Positions 6,646 to 11,796 of a stretch of 11,796 nt of DNA are shown here, piece by piece. The notes under the pieces were generated by a model. It searched no databases, had not been told where the DNA came from, and saw nothing but the letters and a program-made list of their open reading frames with translations. Source of the DNA: UBA6164 sp964344895 (GTDB lineage: Bacteria; Patescibacteriota; Gracilibacteria; BD1-5; UBA6164); NCBI GenBank assembly GCA_964344895.1, contig CAYFPB010000034.1, forward strand, positions 1 through 11,796, given 5' to 3'. The first letter of the stretch is position 1. Each line of letters opens with the position of its first letter. A program made the translations under genes and the position numbers.

Positions 6646-7598
6646 ACATTTTTTAAGATATAGTTTATTTTTATAAAATACAATATATAAAAAAAACTAA
6701 ATGCTACTAATAATGATTGAAGTGAAAATAATAATACTTCATCTGTATAATTTACAGTATAAATAGTAGAAACTATATCTAATAAAATAAATGATAGTAA
6801 AAATACTATTAATATATTTTGAGATATTTTTGAAACTATTATTGCTCAAAGAGGAGCTCAAATAATAACTACAGGAATAGAAACTAGCCAATAAGTTAAT
6901 ACAACATTATTCACTGCTCATAGATATAACTGTAGAATAAATCAAAATATAGAATTTATTGCCATCAAGCATATAGTTGTGGGAGTTGATATTTTAGCAT
7001 TTATACCATAAAGCATTGTTAATAAAATAAATACTATCATATCTAATCATGTTCACATTTTTGAAGTTAATAGTCCTCATATTGCTCAAATAAACAAAAA
7101 TACAATAACTGTTTTTAAACTATTTTTTATTTCAGTATTATCTAAAATATCTTTTTTAAGTAATTTTGATAATAATACTACTCAAAGAAAACTAACTAAT
7201 ACGGTAAATAAAATTTTTAACTGAAGAGATGATAGAACTATTGAAATACCTATCAATTGTCATAAAAATCATCATATGGCTCACCATAATACAACATTTT
7301 TTAATATTTTTATTTTTTTCAACCAAATAATAAACATAGCCATAGTCATACCTATCGACTGTATCATTAGACTAAATACCTTAGCATCACTTGCTGCAAT
7401 ATTAAATAATTTTGTAAATACTGGAAAAGCAACAGCACCTCATCATTCAGCTGTTGATCATGCTATAAATGATCCAAGTACCATAGTAAGAGATATTATC
7501 CAATTATCATCAAAAAGGAAAAATAAATTATTACTTAGCATATATGTAAGCCAAGTAATTAATATAACTCCTAGTAATGTAAAGTATGGTTTTTTCAA
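6636..7598 (-). CDS. TauE/SafE-family membrane permease
   Basis: A 320-residue polytopic membrane protein with at least eight hydrophobic segments. It carries the family's first-half signature FIAGSTAEGGGAVAFPVFT at about 44-62 and a second-half counterpart STPTTICLMAINSIFGFIL. Members move sulfite, sulfoacetate, taurine-derived sulfonates or related anions across the cytoplasmic membrane; the substrate here is unknown. Many glycines are TGA, including two of the three in EGGG. There is no in-frame ATG before the first membrane helix. TTG at 7596-7598 is the best start, giving a KKPYF leader; an ATG 19 codons in would remove much of the helix. It is not similar in domain layout to the HMA-containing protein at 3315-4652. 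It stands alone, with terminators on both sides. Confidence 0.85.
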
Positions 7599-7631
7599 AT
7601 TTTTATTGCAATTATTAAATATACTTGTTTT

Positions 7632-7662
7632 ATATTAAACTATATTTTTAAATAATTGTCAA
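7632..7662 (-). promoter_or_regulatory. Possible promoter of the TauE/SafE permease
   Basis: A consensus -35 TTGACA (7657-7662) is present, but the -10 is ambiguous: TTTAAT at 17 bases or TAATAT at 19 bases. Confidence 0.35.
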
Positions 7663-7693
7663 ATATTTGAAGCTTTTTTTATACTTTTATTCA

Positions 7694-7730
7694 AAAAAAG
7701 AATCAAATTATGTTAATTTGATTCTTTTTT
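7694..7730. terminator. Bidirectional-looking terminator after the HD-GYP operon
   Basis: A 17-base perfect stem AAAAAAGAATCAAATTA / TAATTTGATTCTTTTTT with a three-base loop. On the minus strand it follows the unknown gene at 7758-8393 and separates it from the permease. Confidence 0.8.
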
Positions 7731-7757
7731 CTTAAATAAAAATACTAAATAATAAGT

Positions 7758-8393
7758 TTATCTAACAAATCCATATGAAAATTCTCTAAAAAACTTATCT
7801 AATAAATCTAGACGAAGAAAATAAACTCAATATATAAAACTTTTTTCTTTTTTTCACATAAATTCTTGAATTTGATTTTCTATAAATGACTCTTCTGATA
7901 AACTATTGGAAAAAATATTTTCTGATCTATCTTTTGATACACTAATACAAACTATATATGTTTCTTTTCATAAAACTAAGCATTTTGATGTGGGCTCTAT
8001 ACTAGGACGAATCTCTACATTATTTTTTCTTTCTTCTAATATATATAAAAATTCTTCTATTCATATCTGCTTTTCTATTTCTCATTTAATAACATGTTTT
8101 GTTATTCAAGCATTTGTTAATGGGTCACCTATAAATGGAATATCTATTTTTCAGTTTTCAACTGTCATAGTACAGACAGTATTATTTTTAGGTAAAGAGT
8201 TTGTATTTATAAGGCTTTTTACAAGTCACTTATTTTTTTCCTTTTCCTTCTCTAGTTCTATATCCTTATTCATAAGTATAACTCAAACAGAATTTAATAC
8301 CTGTTTAGTTTGCTCATCTATATCAGAAGCATTAACTTCTTCTAATGCTTTCTGAATATCTTTACTAGTAACTTCTAAATCAGTACCATACAT
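7758..8393 (-). CDS. Protein of unknown function downstream of HD-GYP
   Basis: A 211-residue protein read with UGA=Gly and ending in TAA; I do not recognise it. Residues 1-60 are charged and helical with a likely coiled coil (ELEKEKEKNKGLVKSL). The middle has a compact segment with GKIDIPFIGDPLTNAG and IKGEIEKQIGIEEFLYILEE, and a following beta-rich stretch CLVLGKETYIVCISVSKDR. No signal peptide or membrane helix is visible, so it is probably cytoplasmic. It starts 25 bases after the HD-GYP stop in the same direction with no promoter between, so the two are likely co-transcribed, and it may be a partner or target of that protein. Confidence 0.8.
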
Positions 8394-8418
8394 AATATAA
8401 TAAATTAATATTTAAAAA

Positions 8419-9615
8419 CTATTTCTCATCTGTAATCCTCCTCCTTATTTCTAACATTTGTTCAAATAAATCTAAAAATACATCTGTTATAACTGGATCA
8501 AACTCTATTCATCTTAATTTTGTAATATGATCTAAGACTTTTTGGTCTGGCCAAGGAGCTTTATATGATCTTTTTGATTTTAAAGCATCAAAAACATCTA
8601 CTATTTTTGTAATTCTAGCCTCTAAAGGTATATCTTCTCATATCAATCAATCAGGATATCAGCTACCATCATAATTTTCATGATGACATCTAGCTATATT
8701 TGAAGCTATTCTTAATAAGGTTTCTAAATCTGTTCATTCATAATTATGTAACTCAGATTCCAGTATTTTTCATCACAATGGAGCATGCTCATTCATTTCT
8801 TCTCTTTCTGTTTTATTTAATCTTCATGGCTTTAAAAGTATAGATTTTTCTGTAAGTATTTTTCATAGGTCATGTAATGGAATAGTCAATACTACATCTT
8901 CAATATATTCTTCATCAATAATATGACTAAAAAGTCACCTACTATATAATTCTTCTATAAGTATTCTACTATATTCTTTTAGTCTATCTAAATGTTCTTT
9001 AGTTTCTGGATCTTTTAATCAAGCTGGTGCTAGCATAGATTGAAATTTTTCTATTAATTCTCTTTTAAATACCCTTAAAGGTGTAAGATATACTCAATAC
9101 AGTTTTTCTCATCACTCAACAGTATGACTCATACTTAGATTGTATTCTAATCAACCTATATCTATTACATAATTTGAAGGTATTATTGTATCTTTAGAAA
9201 CCTGATTTTTTGATAAAAAAGTAACGAATTTATCCATTCATACTTGCTTATTAATTATCTTTGTTAAATCATCATTTTTAAGTCACATTTTTTGTAATCT
9301 TTTACTTACAAATTTATACTTAAGAGGACTTCTATTTCACCTTCTAAATGACTCTATAGTTACAGTAAATACAAAATTTGAGTTTGGTAATATCATTCAA
9401 TTAGCATACTCATAAGATAGTTTATCATAATCAGCTGACATAGAATTAAGCATTAACTCTTTTCTATCATTTTCCGCAGATAAAAAAGTCACTGATTTTA
9501 CCAGTGATCTTACTTGTTCAATTACCTCATCAGTAATATTTCATGAAGAAATCTTTTCTAGTAATATTTCATTTTCCCTTTCTAAGTGTTCATCTAATCT
9601 ATTCAAAGATCACAT
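8419..9615 (-). CDS. HD-GYP domain phosphohydrolase
   Basis: A 398-residue protein. The N-terminal 200 residues are a soluble domain I cannot name (starting MGSLNRLDEHLERENEILLE, then a helical part and a beta-rich part). The C-terminal half is an HD-GYP domain: His248-Asp249 in LHDLGK with Lys252, His277 in EHAPLGG, HH at 311-312 in ARCHHENYDGSGYPDG with Gly-Tyr-Pro at 319-321, then LEARITKIVDVFDALKSKRS. Metal-binding His and Asp residues of the family are present, so hydrolysis of a cyclic dinucleotide (c-di-GMP or 3',3'-cGAMP in studied members) is plausible; the substrate is not decided by sequence. Gly319 of GYP is TGA, and the second codon is also TGA. There are no membrane helices. Its promoter is back to back with that of the polyamine pair. 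Confidence 0.92.
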
Positions 9616-9650
9616 ATATACAAAAACAATTTAAATTATAATATATAATT

Positions 9651-9678
9651 AATATATAATATTCTTGATAATTGTCAA
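9651..9678 (-). promoter_or_regulatory. HD-GYP operon promoter
   Basis: Minus-strand TTGACA (9673-9678), 16 bases, TATATT (9651-9656). The -35 box overlaps the spacer of the opposite promoter. Confidence 0.65.
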
Positions 9679-9692
9679 TTATATATTATAAT
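9665..9692 (+). promoter_or_regulatory. Polyamine pair promoter
   Basis: TTGATA (9665-9670), 16 bases, TATAAT (9687-9692). Together with the opposite -35 it forms the near-palindrome TTGATAATTGTCAA. Confidence 0.7.
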
Positions 9693-9769
9693 TTTTTGTT
9701 AAAAAATGTAACAGTTACGTAACAGAAAAAAATTATAAATAAAATTACTTATTTTTTAATTTTATTTAT

Positions 9770-10621
9770 ATGAATAAAAATATTATTAATTCACCTGTTA
9801 ATAATGAGAAAAACTCATTAGAACAAAAATGTAATTCCAGTCTATATTTAGCTAGACACTTAACTCTTGATTATTATAACTGTGATTCTAATATATTACA
9901 TAATATTGATTTATTAGAAAAGACTTTAATTGATTCTGCTAAAGCTATATGAGCAACAATTATAAATTCAAACTTTCATAGATATGATCCTCAATGAGTT
10001 AGTTGAGTTGTTGTATTAAGTGAGTCTCATTTTACAATTCATACTCGGCCTGAACACTCTTATGCTGCTATAGATATGTTTGCCTGTTGAGATATGCAAT
10101 TTGAAAAAGGTATAGAGCTCTTAACTGAAGTATTTAAATCAAATAGAGTTGAACTTGTCACTGATTTAAAAAGATGACTTGCTACTGATTTTGATTGAAA
10201 AGCAGATAAAAAAGTTGTATTAACTGAAAAAGAAAATAATTGGGAAAAACAATTCAATGAAAGTGATGCTTGGTGAATAGCTTCTAGTGTTGATATTTAT
10301 AGTTGTGATCCTGGTAGTATAAGAGATGCAGAGTGAATAAAAACTTATGTAAGAGAGCTTTGTGATTTAATACAAATGAAAACTTTCTGAGATACTGAAG
10401 TTGTTCATTTTTGAGAAGATGAGAAAGTAGCTTGATTCAGTATGACTCAATTAATTGAAACCTCTTTAATAAGCTGACACTTTGCTAATGCTACAAATGT
10501 AGCTTACTTAGATATATTTAGTTGTAAATACTATAATCCCCAAGAAGTAGCTGATTTTACAGTTAGATACTTCAAATGAAAATATTATAAACTTAACATA
10601 AATATGAGAGATGATAAATAA
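9770..10621 (+). CDS. speD: Tandem two-domain S-adenosylmethionine decarboxylase
   Basis: A 283-residue protein that would make decarboxylated AdoMet, the aminopropyl donor for spermidine. Two AdoMetDC-like domains are fused. Domain 1 (about 20-145) has VVVLSESHFTIHTRPEHSYA with Ser86 (the residue that becomes the pyruvoyl group), His91 and Cys106. The spacing of 5 and 15 matches Thermotoga maritima Ser63, His68, Cys83. Domain 2 (about 165-275) has SMTQLIETSLISGHFANATN with Ser232, His237 and Cys252, the same 5 and 15 spacing. Bacterial class 1B enzymes are usually single domains of about 120-140 residues that act as dimers, so this may be a covalent dimer. Many glycines, including that of FACGD, are TGA. 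It overlaps the spermidine synthase gene by 11 bases. Confidence 0.9.
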
Positions 10622-11477
10622 CAAACTAAAAAATACCTGACTTATAGAAAATAGTCGGTTTTCAGAAAAAGATACTTTTTGGCCTGGTATTTCCCTATCC
10701 TTAAAAGTAAAAAAAATATTACTTGAACAAAAAACAAAATTTCAAGATATATTAATTTTTGAATCTGAATCTTTTTGAAATGTACTTGTTTTAGATTGAG
10801 TAATTCAGCTTACACAAAGAGATGAAGCTGCTTATCAAGAGATGCTAGCCCACCTCCCTCTTTTTAACCATCTATGTCCTGAAAGAGTTTTAATTATTGG
10901 TTGAGGTGATTTATGAATTTTGAGAGAAGTAGTAAAACATAATACTATAAGAGAGGCTGTCTTATGTGAAATAGATGAAGTAGTAGTAAATGCTTCAAAA
11001 CAATTTTTTCCAGAAATTTCTGCTAATATTGATGAAACAAAAACAAAAATACTTATCTGAGATTGAGCTAATTATCTACAACATAATAAAGATAAGTTTG
11101 ATGTAATAATAGTTGATTCTTCAGATCCTATTTGACCTGCTGATTCATTATTTACAAAAGAGTTCTATGAATCAGTTAAAGCAAACCTAAGTCCTGGATG
11201 AGTTGTTGCTATTCAATGAGAATCTTTATTCCTACACAAAGATGTTACATCAAAACTAAAGCAAACTATGAAAGGCTTATTCAATTTTGCTGATTACTCT
11301 CAAGTACATGTTCCAACTTACCCATGATGAAATATTTGATTACTTGTATGCTCTGATATTCATGATATAAAATCCCCTGTTAGAAAACCTAGTAAAGATA
11401 TGCAAAAATCTCTAAAATACTATTCTAAAGATATACATAAAGCTAGTTTTGTATTACCTGAAAATTTTAAGCTATAA
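10611..11477 (+). CDS. speE: Spermidine synthase (polyamine aminopropyltransferase)
   Basis: A 288-residue cytoplasmic enzyme that transfers the aminopropyl group of decarboxylated AdoMet to putrescine. Visible family features: an N-terminal beta region with VLDGVIQLTQRDEAAYQEML; the nucleotide-binding loop RVLIIGGGDLGILREV (Gly-rich at 97-102); the acidic LCEID at 118-122; the catalytic-loop block VIIVDSSDPIGPA with Asp169 and Asp172; and VPTYPGGNIGLLVCS at 234-248. Length matches the family. The usual YHEML is YQEML here, and GGGDGG is GGGDLG. Several glycines of these motifs are TGA. The ATG lies inside the last codons of the decarboxylase gene in another frame, so the two are translationally coupled. 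The acceptor amine cannot be fixed from sequence. Confidence 0.94.
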
Positions 11478-11480
11478 AAA

Positions 11481-11506
11481 AACACTAAATTTTTTAATTT
11501 AGTGTT
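11481..11506. terminator. Terminator between convergent genes
   Basis: Stem AACACTAAATT / AATTTAGTGTT with loop TTTT, four bases after the spermidine synthase stop. A run of T follows it on the minus strand, so it works best for the cysteine-rich gene, whose stop codon lies inside it; on the plus strand the T-tract is weak. Confidence 0.7.
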
Positions 11507-11733
11507 ACTTCTTCTGATTCAAATATACTTTCACCATCATTATTTCCTTCATAATCATCTTTTATTTCTTTTATAAGATCTTCACAACATTTTTTAAAAC
11601 TATCACAAGCATTACAAATATCATTTTCTGGCATTACTACATACTTATATTCTCAAGTATCTTCTATTCATATACAATTTGCAGTCCATCAAAAACTATC
11701 TTCATATCATTCACAAGGGTATTTATTTGTCAT
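11494..11733 (-). CDS. Small cysteine-rich protein
   Basis: A 79-residue acidic protein, not recognised. Six cysteines at 7, 20, 40, 43, 49 and 50 include a CNAC (C-x2-C) motif followed by CC, in MPENDICNACDSFKKCCEDL, which suggests a small metal-binding or disulfide-linked fold. The C-terminal 25 residues are rich in Asp and Glu. Four glycines are TGA codons, so the frame is real only under UGA=Gly. There is no signal peptide or membrane helix. It has a near-consensus promoter upstream and a terminator overlapping its stop. It is convergent to the polyamine pair, with no evident link to it. Confidence 0.75.
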
Positions 11734-11760
11734 AAGTTATTATTATTATTAATTTACTAT

Positions 11761-11788
11761 ATTATATAGAAAAATATTTTTTAGTCAA
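11761..11788 (-). promoter_or_regulatory. Promoter of the cysteine-rich gene
   Basis: Minus-strand TTGACT (11783-11788), 16 bases, TATAAT (11761-11766). Confidence 0.7.
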
Positions 11789-11796
11789 TAATAATA

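Larger units (their letters stand above)
9633..9694. repeat. 18-base perfect inverted repeat in the divergent promoter region
   Basis: AAATTATAATATATAATT (9633-9650) and its exact reverse complement (9677-9694) flank a 26-base centre holding both -35 boxes. The arms overlap the -10 region on the plus side and the expected start region on the minus side. It is pure A/T, so partly compositional, but 18 exact pairs would suit a dimeric regulator or a cruciform. Confidence 0.55.

Noticed and set aside
10060..10257. Minus-strand frame of 65 codons within the decarboxylase gene
   Set aside because: It lies wholly inside the two-domain decarboxylase, has no promoter or motif and shows no independent coding signal.
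1..11796. CRISPR array, insertion sequence or transposase
   Set aside because: No regularly spaced direct repeats and no transposase or integrase motifs seen on either strand; the two cloverleaf elements are single inverted-repeat units.

Overview
The window is AT-rich DNA from a bacterium that reads UGA as glycine (translation table 25), as in the candidate-phyla lineages Absconditabacteria (SR1) and Gracilibacteria (BD1-5). Nine of the ten genes found make sense only under that reading. With the standard code they break up at dozens of TGA codons. With UGA=Gly they become full-length, recognisable proteins whose conserved glycines fall on TGA: TGES, CPCALGLAT and GDGIND of a copper ATPase, GYP of an HD-GYP protein, and the loop glycines of a spermidine synthase. 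All coordinates below use that reading.

Layout. (1) 17-5136, minus strand: a copper homeostasis locus. A CsoR-type Cu(I) sensor is followed by a three-domain protein (HMA, TauE/SafE-like membrane core, cupredoxin-like tail), then a CopA-type P1B ATPase, then a separately promoted winged-helix/ComF-like phosphoribosyltransferase fusion. Two cloverleaf-like inverted-repeat elements fill the gaps between the first three genes. (2) 5140-6612: a compact island unlike its surroundings. It holds a divergent PurC-like gene that has no in-frame TGA, spells all 16 glycines GGN, has a strong Shine-Dalgarno and ends in TGA. Opposite it lies a non-coding region on the plus strand with its own promoter and terminator and two tandem tRNA-like folds. 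(3) 6636-7598: a second TauE/SafE-family permease. (4) 7758-9615: an HD-GYP protein followed by a gene of unknown function, minus strand. (5) 9770-11477: a polyamine pair on the plus strand, a tandem two-domain S-adenosylmethionine decarboxylase overlapping a spermidine synthase. (6) 11494-11733: a small cysteine-rich protein, convergent to the polyamine pair.

How the parts work together. Copper relieves CsoR from an operator that overlaps the -10 box and start point of the csoR promoter, turning on sensor, membrane protein and efflux pump. The polyamine pair would decarboxylate AdoMet and transfer aminopropyl groups to putrescine. It shares a very tight divergent promoter with the HD-GYP gene, so a signalling gene and a polyamine operon may be co-controlled. 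The best promoters share a 16-base spacer between TTGAC-type -35 and TATAAT-type -10 boxes, and native genes lack Shine-Dalgarno sequences.

The island at 5140-6612 is the part most likely to be new. It looks like a gene plus structured-RNA cassette written in the standard code inside a recoded genome. If the host really has no UGA termination, its transcript ends at a hairpin before any in-frame UAA or UAG and would be a non-stop message.
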